NCBI GenBank assembly: GCA_016987375.1
Contig: PJRA01000048.1
Location: forward strand, 608,977 to 660,169
DNA from: Brachionus koreanus
Lineage: Eukaryota; Rotifera; Eurotatoria; Ploima; Brachionidae
Length of the DNA stretch: 51,193 nucleotides
Reading direction: 5' to 3'
Under the pieces are notes generated by a model, which searched no databases, was not told where the DNA came from, and saw only the letters and a list, made by a program, of their open reading frames with translations. This document shows, piece after piece, positions 1 through 13,000 of this stretch (position 1 is the stretch's first letter; the number at the start of each line of letters is the position of its first letter). The position numbers were made by a program, and so were the translations under genes.

Positions 1-560
1 ACTACATTTTGGCCTTGCTGCCTTCTCCTGGATAGCATTTAAATGAGGTCTCTTGTGTTTTTTATACTTTTTGATGTTTGTAAAATTCTTTCCGATGTGG
101 CAATTAAATTTTTTAGCCATCTTTCTTTGCGAACGAGCCGATTTATGATTGAAATAGGCTCTCAGTTTTGTCTTTTCCTATAATACCTAGCCAACGATAA
201 ACAGATCGTTTTTTGTATCCAAGACCATTGGATCGCCAAACAACTTTAGCTTTTGGAAAATTTTGGTTACATTTTACAAAGTTGTACAAATTTTTTTTTG
301 ATAGTTTCCTACTTTTTTTACAACTTATTGAAATAATTTTTTTTTATTTTAGAGCTAGGATCAGTCTGATTTTAAATTTTGAAAAAAATTGAGAAAGGTC
401 TTCTCCACTCTTATAGAAAATTAAATTATTATATTTTTATTTACTTATTATTAAGAAACATAACAAAAAATTTTAGTTCTAATTATTTTAATTTTTTGAG
501 AAATTTTTTTTTAAAATTTCAAATGAGAATTTTAATAATTTTTAATGTGATTTTTCCTAG
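1..560. other. Upstream intron sequence of SRPRA, with an unidentified repeat-like block
   Basis: This stretch ends in a splice acceptor (AG at 559-560) in front of the SRPRA exon, so its right part is intron. Earlier SRPRA exons are not visible and must lie outside the window. Roughly 130-290 is less AT-rich than its surroundings and has an open minus-strand stretch reading WRSNGLGYKKRSVYRWLGII, broken by stops further on. I do not recognise the family; a decayed transposon fragment is the likeliest explanation. Confidence 0.45.
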
Positions 561-1438
561 CCAAAAACGTAGCGGCAGAAATATCTCGCAAAATTTGCGA
601 AAATGTGGCCCAAAATTTAGAAGGCAAACATTTTAGCAGTTTTCAATTTGCAACTAGCATAATTAAGCAAGCACTGCATGAGTCAATGGTGCAAATATTG
701 ACGCCCAAGCGACGAGTAGACATTCTAAGAGATGTATTTGAAACCCAAAAGCAGAAAAGACCATATGTGATTGTATTTTGTGGTGTAAACGGGGTCGGTA
801 AATCGACTAATTTGGCAAAAATTACTTTTTGGCTAATTGAAAACAATTTCAAAATATTGATTGCCGCATGTGATACTTTCCGTTCAGGCGCTGTCGAACA
901 ACTTAAGACCCATATGAGACATTTGAACGCACTGCATCCGCCAGAAAATCATGCCGGAAACACTATGGTGGAGCTGTTTGAGCAAGGTTATGGCAAAGAT
1001 CCTGCTGCTATTGCACATGATGCGATCAGCTATGCCAAAGATATGAACAGAGATGTGGTTTTAGTTGACACAGCTGGAAGAATGCAAGACAATGAGCCTT
1101 TGATGAAGGCTCTAGCTAAATTGATCAATGTTAATAATCCAGATTTGGTGTTGTTTGTCGGAGAGGCTTTGGTAGGCAACGAGGCCGTCGATCAAGTAAC
1201 AAAATTCAATCAAGCTTTGATTGATAACAGTCCAGTTAAGACCACAAATCCGGATCTTGTGAGAACTATTGATGGAATTGTGCTGACCAAATTTGACACT
1301 ATTGATGACAAAGTTGGCGCTGCCATTTCTATGACTTACACAACTGGACAACCAATTGTGTTCGTTGGCACTGGACAAACTTATGCCGATCTCAAAAGTC
1401 TGAATGCCGAATCGGTTGTTAAATCTTTATTAAAATGA
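561..1438 (+). CDS. SRPRA: Signal recognition particle receptor subunit alpha, C-terminal (NG domain) exon, partial
   Basis: This is the last exon of the SRP receptor alpha subunit, the GTPase that docks SRP-ribosome complexes at the ER membrane. The exon starts after AG at 559-560 with a split codon, then [20 protein letters not shown]. An apparent start at 605 is an internal valine codon, not a start. About 292 residues are visible: the N-domain helical bundle, the P-loop [13 protein letters not shown], the [13 protein letters not shown] insertion-box region, DTAGRMQDN (G3), [13 protein letters not shown] (G4) and the closing GTGQTY motif. Stop TGA is at 1436-1438, and an AATAAA lies about 40 bp downstream. 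The N-terminal SRX domain that binds SRPRB is outside the window. No breaks are seen and GTPase residues look intact. Family assignment is very secure. Confidence 0.97.
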
Positions 1439-1679
1439 TTTTTTTTTTTAATCTTTATGAGTCGATATTTTTAAAATAAATTTTAGTATTTTTATTTTTA
1501 AATTAAAGACAAAATTTTTCTTAATTTTTGAAAAAATTTTTTTTTTTAAATGCATAAAAGACATTCAGGTAAATAAACTAATTTTATTTTTTGATTTAAA
1601 GAAAATTAAAAAAAATAAAATTAAAACTGAACTTTAGAATTAAGAGAATATTTTTTAAAAAATATCGTTAATGAAACCT

Positions 1680-3600
1680 TACTAGATAATTCATTTCCAA
1701 AATCTTTTCTTGTTTTTCCTAATTATACTGTTAAACGTATGGATAGGTCAAGAGATGGGGTGGCATTGTTGTCCTTGTTAAAAAGTGTCTAAAAATTACT
1801 AACTGTCTTTTTCATACTGATTTTGAGAAATATCTTTTGAAGTTAGTTCTGTTAAACAGAATATAAATTTTCTCTTTTGTTACAAACCACCATCTGTTAA
1901 TGATAGTGATTTCATTAATTACTTAGAGCAAGTTTTACTTTCTAATAATTTGAATAATGGAACTGCAATTATTGGGAATTTAAATATGGATCATAAATCA
2001 GGTGAAAATAGTTTTTCCAAAATTTTTGAAAAATTTTAATTTAATTAGCTTAACTAATGAACCTTCATGAATTAGTTTAATGAACAATTCTAGTGAAATT
2101 AAAGCTAAGCTTAGTTACGTCCTTTGTTAATGAAACGGTTAAAAATGCTTGTTGTCCATTAAAAAAATCGAAGTCAAAGAAAAATGACCATACTCCATGG
2201 TTTGATGCTGAATTAAGATCATTAAGAAACTTAAGGGATTATTGCTATCAAAAATATATAATGGATAAAAATGAACAGAATCTCCTTCACATTTGTCATT
2301 ATAATGAAGCTAGAAGGAAAAAAATTGAATCGTCAAAAAATTAAATTATTTTTGAGGCTAAAAAGTCTAATGACTTCAAAAATTCTAAGAAATTTTGGAA
2401 TTTTTACAAAACTTCCATAAAACTTAGAGGAGATGCTGATTTTGACAGCTTTCCAGAAGAACTTTGTTGGGATGTTAAGAAAGCCTCTACTACTGTTGAT
2501 CAAATGGAAATGTTTAATAGTTGCTTTGGTTCCATTGAATCATCCTCTTTGTACAGTGAAACTGATCTTTGATACTTTCAGAGATTTAAAATATGAAATC
2601 TTGTTCACTCCGGGATTTTCATTTTGTGAATTCTCTTTGGATGAAATTAAAAAGGCTGTTGACGAACTCCCTTCATCAAGCTTTGTTCTGGAATTCAAAC
2701 TAAAAAAATTCAAAATCTAAAAGAATTTTTTGTTCAAATACTTTATGAGCTCTTCAATAACTGTTTTATTTTTGAAAAAATACCTCAGGACTGGAAAATA
2801 GCTATTTTAATCCCTTATTTAAGAATAAAGGTTGCAGGTCAGATAAAAACAATTATCGAGGGATTTCAGTTCTTTCACCAATAGCAATTATAACAACTAT
2901 CTCTTTGTTAATTTACTTTAAGAAAGCATTTGACGTTATTGATACAAATTTATTACTTTTAAAACTCTTCCATTATGGTTTTGATAATTCTTCTTTGGGT
3001 CTTCTTTCGAACTATTTTGAAAATAGGTCTCAGATTGTAAGAATTGGCAGTGAAATGTCTTAACCTGTAAAATTAAAATTAGTCGTTCCGCAAGGATCTG
3101 TTTTGGGTCCACTGCTTTTTCTTATTTTCGCTAATGATCTATCATTTTTACTTAAAAATTCAAGTATCAAGATGTTTGCAGATGATACAACAATAAGTAT
3201 CTCTGATATAGATCTTGAAACCGCCTTGATAAAATTAAATCTTATAACGAAAAGTTTAAATGAATGGAGTATTTTTAATAGTATTGATATAAACTGGTCA
3301 AAAACTTTTTGTTTGATCTTTGAAAATAGGAAAAAATTGCATCAAGAAAAGATTTAACTAGGTTATTAAGATATCTTAGTTGTTAAAGGACTCTGTTTAT
3401 TAGGTTTCATAATTAATCAAGATCTTAATTTTACTAAATATGCATCTAATTTATCACTGCAAATAAATAGAAAATTATTTTCTATCAAAAGAATATTCTA
3501 TCTTGCTACTTCAATAAAGGTCCAGTTTTTTAAGTCCTTTATACTATTATCCTATTTACAATTATTAGCAAACTTTAACTTTGGCTGTAAGTAAATAAGT
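1680..3600 (+). mobile_element. Decayed non-LTR retrotransposon (LINE): endonuclease, linker and reverse transcriptase remnants
   Basis: Translation in shifting + frames gives successive LINE ORF2 pieces in the right order. An endonuclease remnant runs from about 1715 (NYTVKRMDRSRDGVALL) to about 2020 (YKPPSVNDSDF, IIGNLNMDHKSGEN). The linker at 2093-2450 contains HTPWFDAELRSLRNLRDYCY. The reverse transcriptase follows: the palm motif VPQGSVLGPLLFLIFANDL at about 3085-3145, and MFADDTT at 3172, equivalent to the catalytic YADD box. The post-RT segment continues to about 3600 (LLGFIINQDLNFTKYASNL). At least six frameshifts or stops break the frame, so it is a fossil. The palm motif style suggests the CR1/Jockey-like group, but I cannot fix the clade. 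Confidence 0.88.
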
Positions 3601-4002
3601 AAATTGCACTTTGTTGTGCTACCAGAACTAATTTCAAAATTTTTACTTAAAGTTTTCATTTTATTAAGTTTTTTAGGATTGAATAATTAAAGAGTAAGAC
3701 ACATTTTTGGGACCGTTCATCAGTTTTACAAAATTTCAATTTTATTTTTTTAATATTTATTCACAAAAACAGATTCAAAAATTTTTAGGTGGTTATGATT
3801 TATTCTCTATAAAATATATGAGAATTTTCAGAAAGTTTCAAATAGTCACCGGTCCTTTAAGTGTTAAGACATATTAAAATGTTCTCAATTTCGAAAATCC
3901 AGCTTTTTGTGAGCATTTTTAAGTGCATTTTCGACTTTTAGTTCATGTGAGAGGTTAAAAATTTTAAACTAGTGCTCGAAAAAAAAAACATGTCTTGAAA
4001 AT
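3600..4002. other. Intergenic AT-rich spacer between LINE and hAT remnants
   Basis: No coding or RNA signal seen. The stretch around 3690-3960 is simple AT-rich sequence with a few less AT-rich words and may be untraceable repeat debris. Confidence 0.4.
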
Positions 4003-5468
4003 TAGGGTTGTTAATTGAACTTTTAAAACTTTGAAGTTTTTCATAATTTTTCCTATTTTAAATAAAATCAAAACTTCGAATATTGAATTATTTTATTTGA
4101 ACTAATATTTGACTTGAAATAATATTTCAAATTTAAAAATTTCAAGTCTAAAATTAAGCTTTATCCTATTTCAAAATTTCAAATTTAAAAAAAACACATT
4201 GAATTAAAATTTAAAATACGAAAATTGTGATTAAGAAAATTTCAAATTTTAAAGAAAAAAAATTAAAAATATTCGAAACTAAAATAATTAAATATGGGTT
4301 AAATTAATTAAACTTGTTTTTAATAACAAAATTAACCATTTCTAAAGCAGATGAATCTATTCTTTTTCTAACTTCAGTTTGAACTAATCCAGCCGAGCTA
4401 AAAAGGTTATCTGATGGTACTGAAGAGCGGTAACTGAAAATACTAATTGGGCCACCTCAGCGAGCCCTGGTATTCTTTTTTATGGTGTCTATAAAAGCTT
4501 AATGCGCTAAAAATTTGATTTTCTGGTTCCACAACAAAATTCAATGACTCATAGGTTCTAAACTCATTTTCCATGCCCAAAAAACTTGTTTTATTTTCAT
4601 ATCCATTAGTCTCAGAATTGTCAACTATATTTGAGAGAGAATTTGATCAACCCAAATTTCGAACTTTTTTTCTGTTTTTTTAATTACTCGGTATTGGTGT
4701 TGTATTTGATTCTGGTTCACATATTTTAATACTTGGTGACCCAGTGCTTAAACTTTTGGATTGTATATCAGGTGCACTTTCTCGCCCATCTATTTGTGTT
4801 TTTTGTTTATCAATATATAATTTTTTATATTTAACAACAGTAGACTTTGCCTTTTCAATCATTTGATTACTTTTAAATTCATCATCTAAATAACTAAATT
4901 TTCTGTAATTATAATCTAAATAAGTTGACATCACAAAAAACTCGTTTAAAGAATCGTTCAAAACATAATAGAATCTTTTAATTAAACTATCTATAATATG
5001 ATTTCGGATTTTATTAATATTCGAATCTTTGAAAACCATCTCAGGTAGGGTTTTTTGTACTTATTTATATATTAATGGATGTAACACTGAAGTTGTTACA
5101 TATTTCGAGCCGGAAAAAAAAAACGAATTAGAAATATCAGTAACCATTCTAAACAAATTATAGAGCTTAATTTCTTTTTGTGTAAATTTAAATTTAAATT
5201 ATTTAGAGTTTAAATTCCAAAAATTTCAAAATGAAACACTTAATATTCAAAATTTCAAAGTTTGCAATTTTAAATTTCAGACTTTTTTTCAAGCTTTGAA
5301 TTTCAAGTTTGGAATGCAATTGAAATTGAAATTTAAAAGTTTAAAACTTTTTTTTTTTTTTGAAGTCAAAAATTATAAAGTTTGAAATATTTCAAATATG
5401 TAAAAAACTAACTTGAACTTTTATCAAAAACTTCAAGTTTTCAAATTTTAGTTCAATTAACAACCCTA
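4003..5468 (-). mobile_element. Dead hAT-superfamily DNA transposon with terminal inverted repeats and 8-bp target duplication
   Basis: The left end TAGGGTTGTTAATTGAAC (4003-4020) recurs inverted at the right end (5451-5468). The flanks are TTGAAAAT (3995-4002) and TTAAAAAT (5469-5476), an 8-bp target-site duplication with one mismatch, as expected for hAT elements. The minus-strand open stretch 5039-4680 encodes a transposase piece containing IRNHIIDSLIKRF and VMSTYLDYNYRKFSYL, which fits the helical part of ZBED/hAT transposases before the dimerisation domain. Around 4430-4330 another minus frame reads SVPSDNLFSSAGLVQTEVRK, the C-terminal hAT dimerisation motif. Frameshifts separate the two parts and the catalytic N-terminal half is missing, so the element is an immobile, internally deleted copy. 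Confidence 0.88.
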
Positions 5469-5476
5469 TTAAAAAT

Positions 5477-7099
5477 CGAAAAATTACGTTAAAAGTAGCT
5501 AAGGTTTTAAAAAAGGCAAAATTTTATGACTCAACCAAAAATGACTGTGATTATTTTTTTTAATTTTTGAGCACAAACTTAAATATGTATAAATTTAAGG
5601 GATTCATTTTGGCTGTTTTATAAAAAAATGAATATTCTAAAAACTTAAAAAATCCAAAAAAGAAAAAATATTTATGAATTCTCGGCATTTAAAATGCTTT
5701 GAAAGGGATCTAAAAATAAGGTTTAAACTCAGACCTGGTTTTATTGCGTTAATTAATATAATTATAGATGGCTGTTCTTAACATAAGTGATTCAATGCAA
5801 ATATTATGTCACTGACTAAAAAAAAATACATGTTTCACTGCATGATTCAAATCTGCTGTATAAAACCTAGATTTGATAACTACATACATTTCGGTTTGCA
5901 AACAAGTAAAAGTTGCTGTCAAGAATTCTTTAATTAGATTAGAGGCATCGATTGTTAAATCCTGTTAGGATCTAATGCATTAATAGCCATACAATTACAA
6001 CTAACGAACTAACAATCTTGTACATCAAATTTCAACGGTCGATGAACAACAACATGATAATCAAATGGAAATTTTTTCACAGCTATCAGAATAAGAGATC
6101 AATGTTAAGAATAGATTGCCCATTCAACCGACTTCGTCAATAACTATTACAAGACTAAACTCAAAAGAGGCTCCAGAAAAAAGAGGCCGTCCACCAAAAA
6201 TCAATAAAAATACAAACAGCTAATTTACTTTCTATTACTAATGTGTTCTATTTTTTTTATTTTTTATATTTTTTTTTATATTTTTTTTATATTTTTTTTT
6301 CTACTTTTTTATTTTTTTGGCTACCAAATAATTAATCTGTCAACTTATTCTATTTTTATTATTTTTTTAGCTACGAAAATAATTTGTAGCCATAAGAATA
6401 TGCCTAAATAATAATGAAAATGAAACAAATAGAAAAAATACTAATAAATTGACAAAGACTTATTCAAAGGAAAAAAAAGGTAAAGAAAAATTGCATACCA
6501 TAATTCGTTGTGCCTGTGCAACTCAGTTTGATCCTGTCTGAATCAACTTAACTTGACTGGAGTCCTAGATCGTAACAGAAAAGAGAAAAAAAAAGAAATG
6601 AAGAGTCCAAAAGCTTGATATTCTATCAAGTAAAAAGAAATTTTTAATTTGTATTCTAAAGTTATTTCCTCAAATTGAAGCAAAAACATTAAGAAGAAAC
6701 TTGCTTTTATTTCAGCCAAAAAAATTTTAATTTTTTCTACCAAAAGTATATCTTAAATATGAATCATGTATCATGTAAAACATGCTTTATTTTCTTATTC
6801 AAGAGAAAAATAGCTAATAAATCAATAAAGAAAATCTTTACTCATTAATTTTATTTCTTTTTCATTAAATAAACGCAAACAACAATTATAAAAGCAAAAT
6901 TGATAAATTAAATAATATGCTAGGCCTTAAATATCACTGATAAAAAAGAACAAAAAAGATTCCACGTATTCTTAAATGTTGACAAATATTTTATATACGA
7001 AGCTTAAAATTTGAATAATATATTATTTAAAATTAGCATTAAATTTTAAAATTTGTAAATAAGACAAATTTCATTTTCAATAGAATAAATCTGTGAATT
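5477..7099. other. Intergenic region and probable promoter/5' UTR of QSOX
   Basis: There is no intact gene. Around 6040-6220 a short + frame reads MEIFSQLSE, then after a stop ends in EAPEKRGRPPKINKN. RGRPPK is an AT-hook-like core, probably from a degraded transposon protein. 6245-6345 is a low-complexity T-rich run of imperfect TTTTTTAT units. The last 200 bp before 7100 is AT-rich and presumably holds the QSOX promoter and leader, but I cannot point to a defined element. Confidence 0.4.
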
Positions 7100-10000
7100 A
7101 TGTTCTTAGGACACATCTTTGTTTTCCTCTACCTCCGAACAACACTTGCCGTCAATCAGCTGTCCGATGGATCTCCATCGTTGTACTTACCAACAACAGA
7201 TAACATAGAACTTCTTAATTCGCAAAATATCAAGTCACTTGTTTATGGTTCTAAGAAAGCATGGTTTGTTGAATTTTATTCGCATTGGTGCGGTGCATGT
7301 CAGCGTTTTGCAGCTCATTGGAAGGACCTGGCTAAAAAAACCAAACCATGGCACTCTAAAGTTATAAATATCGCTGCCATCAATTGTGCAGATCCAAAAA
7401 ACGACAAAATATGCATGGAATTTAATATTGAATATTACCCGACTTTGAGGATGTTTCCTCCCAATGCTGATTTTCAAAATCCTGAACACGATTCAAAATT
7501 GGTCAACAACAGAGACGACTTGGAGAGTAGAATTGTGGAATTTCTGGATCAAATTAATCCTGTTCCATCAGAATGGCCAATTTTTAAAGATTATACGTAC
7601 AAAAAATTAAATTAAATTTGAGATAATTTTATTAAAAAATTTGTTTTTTTAGATCAAAAAGGCTCGATACTCTTTTTCTAGACAACAAAAATGCCAAGCA
7701 TGGTTTTTTGGTTTTTGAAGATAAAAGTTCAATCATGGGCAAGCAATTAATTTTGGATTTTTCGGACAGAACAGATTTGGTGATCAGACGTACTACAATT
7801 GAATCAAATAGTTATTTAATGGAAAAGTTTAAAATAAATCAGCGAAAACTGCCAGTGGTTTATTTAATTTTCAATTCCAAAGGATCTGTAAAAAAACATT
7901 GGGAATTTAAAGAAAATCTGGTGGAAAAACAAATAGATGCTGGTCTCGATAAAAGAATGAAATATAAAATTTTAATAGATGAATTTAAAAAAAATAAAAA
8001 TCAAAACGAGGAATTGGCACTGGAAGAGGAATCAATTAAAAATGACGAAAATAGTTTAGACAAGAATATTTATAGTCAATATAAAGTTTACATGCAAGAT
8101 TTGGAATCGGGTTTAAACATGATCATGAGGTTTGAAGTGGCTAGAACAAAATTAATAGCTGGTGAGAAAATTGATGCCCTTAAAAAATGGATAAAAACTT
8201 TGTTAAAAGTAAGCAACACTTTTTTGTTTTAACAAAAAAAATTAAATTTCAATTTTTGTTCATTAATTTGAACAAGAAAATCAATTTTATTTTTTGTCTG
8301 TACTTAGCTAGTGTTCAAAAATTTAATTTTATACATTAAAATTACTTAGTTCATTGATTTAATAAAAATTGATCTCAATACTAATTCAAGTTTAAATCAA
8401 ATTCATTTAAAAAAAAGTATACATCTAAGTACTGGTTTAGTGTGTTTAGTCATAGATAAATAGATATAATGCAGTGGTATTGATTTTAATTCTTGTGTTA
8501 ATTTGTTCCTAACATTGACCATTGTATTATTATTTAAAACTTTGTTGATTTGATTTTACTGATTCCTTAATATAATTATAGTTTTTTTTTATTAAAATTG
8601 GATGAAATAGGTTTTCTATACTAGTTCATACTATCCATTTTATGTATTTTTTTATATAACTGGATTAAACCATTTCAAATGCTTTTCAATTAAAGACTAG
8701 TTAGACCCAAATTCATACACCTTTATTAATGAACCAAAATTGATTTAAGTTTCTAATTAAGTTGAGTATTCTAGAAAACCCATGTTGAACATATTCTAAT
8801 ATTTGTATATATTTTAATAAATATGGTGACCATAAAGGTATAGCACTATTAAGGTTTGGTCTAATATAACAAGTATATAGTCTTTTCCATATATCAGTTT
8901 CACGTGTTTTAAAAGTTTTCTTCAATACATCAAGCATTTTATCACTTTATTAGCAGCTGCAATACATTGATCTTCAAATTTTAGGTTATTTAAATTTTAG
9001 TTTAGTTTATTGAATAAATATAAATGACACAATTGATGACATACACCGTTGTTTACATTACTATTGGTTTTCTTCATTCTTCTTTTTCATATTCGCTTGA
9101 CAAGTTCTTACTTAAATCATTAAGCTGGTTCTAAACAATACAACTCACATATAAATCTTTGCTTTCTATTTACGGCATTGTGAATTTTGGAACAAAAAAC
9201 AAAAACAAAAATTTAAAATTAGAATAACTTTTTTTCTAAGGATCTAAAAACGGTTCTGCAAAATGTATCAGCTGATACAAGGATTGTATCACCCAAATTT
9301 AGTCTGTGTAAAAACTCTGCAATGGTGCAAAAAGGATATGAATTAAAAAATTGTTAAAATTAAATTGCACATTTTTTGCACGGACAAAATTTGGGTGATA
9401 CAATCCTTGTATCATCTGATACATTTTGCAGAACGGTTTTTAGACCCTTAGAAAAAAAATTTTATCTAATTTTAAATTTTTGTTTTTGTTTTTTGTTCCA
9501 AAATTCACAATGCCCCATTTACTAAGAACGATTTAAACCATCTGAATGTCAAACTAGTAATACCATACAATTTTAGCTGTAATCTCTTGTGTTGCATAGT
9601 ATCAAATGCTTAGACGAAGTAATTTTTATTTAATGGTACTTGGAGTTGTTGTTTTAACATACAGACAAAACTTTTCAGTATACCAATTTTTCATCACAAC
9701 ATACTTGCATTTTTAAAATACAAAAAACCTTAATATCATACTAAAATCTTTTTAACACACTTAAAATTAAAATAGAATTGATCAAAATTTTATAGATTTA
9801 AAAAAAAGAAAAAAAGATATCGTTTATAAGACAAACCGCACATATCAAAAACGCAAAAAAATATAAAAAGATTAAACGATGTGGATCCAGACCTAGAGGA
9901 TAACTCAACTAAAATAAAGCAAATGCAAACAATTCCCTAACAAACACTCTAAATATGAATTTTTTGTGCAAGTAAATCAGAATTACTTCCTTTTGAAAGG

Positions 10001-13000
10001 CAAATTTAAAATATGTGGTCATCTGTTGACTAAGAGATACTTAATAGAGTCTAATAAGCTTGTGAACAAACCCTAACGGGGTGGTCAAATAAAAGCAACA
10101 AGTGCATTGATAAAAAATTGAAATTAAACTAAATATATATTTTTTTAAAAATTTCTAAAATTGACAAAAATTCAATTCAAATTTTATGTAAAAAAAATGA
10201 AAAATTTTTATTGAATATATTTTTTATTTAAAAATTGAGTATGTTAAATAATTTTTTCGTTTTTTAAAAAGGAAGGTATGTTTTTCAGAAGAAAATATGC
10301 TAATAGGTAAAGTATGCTGGGATGAAAAATAGGTATGCTGAAAAGTTTTATTAGTATATTGAAAAGATTTGAAAGTTTGTTGGTCATGTAGACCCAATGG
10401 TACTTTAAGGAACTTAGAGTTCAATTTTAGAGTAATTCAAATAAGAACTATGAAAATTGATTTAATACTGGAACGCCCGAGGGGTTATTTAGATACCTTT
10501 TTTAAAATCAAAAATCTTGTTTGTAATTTTTAAGAAAATGAATAAATTTACAAATAAAATGTTTAATTTATCTTAACTCTCAAATTACCAAAATTTTTTA
10601 TACCTTTAATTACCAATCGTGTCATTTTTGACACGGAATTTATTTTCAATATAAAAGAAAACTTTTAAATGATTTTATTTTGAAATTTTTTAAAATAAAT
10701 TTATTGTATTAATTATTTTGTTAGATATAAAATTTTTGGGATCCGAAGGCTTTTAAAAAAATAAAAATAAAGTAAATTTTAAGTCAAAAGTTACATAAAA
10801 AAGTTAGACAAAATTTGAATTATAGTCTCTTCCCATTTCCGTACTAAATTTTACAAATACCCTGAACAGAAACATTATTTTATGCATTGAAATTTCTTCG
10901 CCAACATTCATCGTTGTCCAAATGGTTTTGTTTTTGCTTGTTGTATCCAGAGTGTTAAAAACTTTATTTGAAATTTTAATGAGAAATCAGCCGGGCTTCC
11001 TAGTGTTAAATAAGCAGAATCATTTCTTTTCAAGAAATTTTGTCTTGGACATTACGGTTCTGTCAAATAATTGTAATTTTATAAAGCAAATAAGCCTATT
11101 GTTTTTCTTAATTTTTTTCTTGACTTCAACATGAAAACATGTGTGAAAATTTTGTTAAGATAAAAAACGAATTCTTCGTTTTTTGTAATTAAAAAAAAAA
11201 GACAAAATTAAAATAATTTTAAATTTTTTTTATGAAAAAATGCACAAAAAAAACTCAAAATATGAAAATGTAAAATTATTTTCATTCTTCGAAAAAAATT
11301 GAACTTGATTTAGACTAGAATTAGTATTGAGGTAGCCAAAACTTCACTTCGGTTATTAAGAAAATAAAAAAAAGGTTAAATAATTTAAAATAAATTATTG
11401 AGAAATTTAAAAACAAGTATTGACAAAGAGAGTTAGATTAGATTTGTTCAAATATTTGTAGAAAAAAAGAAGAAATTGTTCGGTAGTATTTGGCAATTTT
11501 GCTAATTTCTTAAAGTAGTTAAAAAAGTGCTCTGTGTATAAACAATCTCTGAAAAAATTCTGAAATAAAAAGAATTTATCTTGACAAATACAAAATGTAT
11601 AAGAAAATTATACTAATGATCACTGTCCTTTGATTGGCAAAAAATTCAAAATGCTTCCATTCATACATAACATGTTAGAAAAGATTTGAAAGTTATTAAA
11701 AATCATTAAAAATTAATTTTTGATCATTTAAAATTACTTTCTTGTAGAAATATTTTTTTTTTCTTTTAAAATGTACTTAATTTCATATAAAAACACGTTG
11801 CATTAAGTTTAACAGACTATTAAATAAAGTGAACAATAAAATATAGATAATTTAATAGTTTTTCAATTTCATTTTTTCGTTAAATTATTTTTTATTCGGA
11901 AAAAAATTTATAATTCAATTTTAATTACTTTTTAAAGTCAAACCTGTTTATTTAATCTAATTTTTAGTTTATCTATTAAGAGCTTTAAGATTTTTGTTTA
12001 ACCATATTCAATCAAACAATCAAGTTCAATCAATCAGCTTGAGTCTAATTTTAGATTTTTTTTAATAAATTTTTTAATTAATTTCAATTCAGTATTTTCC
12101 GGGCAGAAAAGAGGTGATGAATTATTTGACTAATTTGAACATCAAGCTGAATTCGTTGAAGTCAAACGAAATAACTGGCGATCAATGGATTCAAATGACC
12201 AAGCAAGATCAAAATGTAATTTTTTTTAGCATAAAAAAAAAAGTTAAAATTTTTTTTTCATTTTGCTCTAAAAAAAAAAGAATGAATCTTTTTTACCAGA
12301 AAATACTGAATGGGCACATTGTAAAGGATCAAGTCCGAATTACCGAGGTTTTCCATGCTCATTGTGGACTTTGTTTCACACACTAACAGTTCATCAATAC
12401 GAACTGGAATTGTCTAAGTCCCAACCGTGTAAATTTATTAGATAAAATAAAATTTTATTAATTTAACTATTTTAACATTTTTTTTAAGTTGATCAAAATT
12501 TCGATGTAACCGAAGTTTTCGAAGCAATTCGACTTTTTATCAAATACTTTTTTCGCTGCTCTGAATGTTCGGAAAATTTTCAAAAAAGAACACTTGATTA
12601 TTTAGATCATTTAAAGCAGCCCCGTGACGCAATTTTATATCTTTGGAAATGTATAGTTAGTAAATGGACATAAAATCAAATAATTCTCTTTTATTTCTAT
12701 TTAGGTCATAACATGGCTAATAAGCATTTAGCGGAAGATATCACAGCTGATCCCATGTATCCAAAAATTCAATTTCCAGCAAAAAACCAATGTGAAAAAT
12801 GCTACAATGGGACTGATGAATTTGTCACTGATGAAGTATTCCAATATTTGCTAACATTTTATGATAGTAAAAAAATTCTTCCCATTAGAATAAAATCTGA
12901 TAATATTGTAGATCTTGACTTTAATGGACTAGATGAGAATGATCTTAAACGTTATAGGGATTCAATTAGCAAAAAAAATAGTCTCAAAGATCTAAAAATA

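Larger units (their letters stand above)
8209..12092. other. Large QSOX intron 2
   Basis: Donor GTAAGC at 8209 and acceptor CAG ending at 12092 bracket 3.88 kb, in contrast to introns of 50-65 bp elsewhere in the gene. The expansion is at least partly explained by a LINE fragment (8600-8990) and a foldback MITE (9174-9514). The remainder is AT-rich with no convincing exon; the open stretches near 10224-10424 and 10922-11134 have low-complexity, hydrophobic translations without family signal. A small inverted repeat, GTGTCATTTTTGACAC, sits near 10620. Confidence 0.75.

Noticed and set aside
605..636. GTG at 605 as the start of a short SRPRA-like protein
   Set aside because: The frame is open upstream to a splice acceptor at 560 and the extra residues match SRPRA, so 605 is internal.
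10922..11134. 70-residue hydrophobic + frame in QSOX intron 2
   Set aside because: Low-complexity AT translation with no exon-like splice phase or family match.
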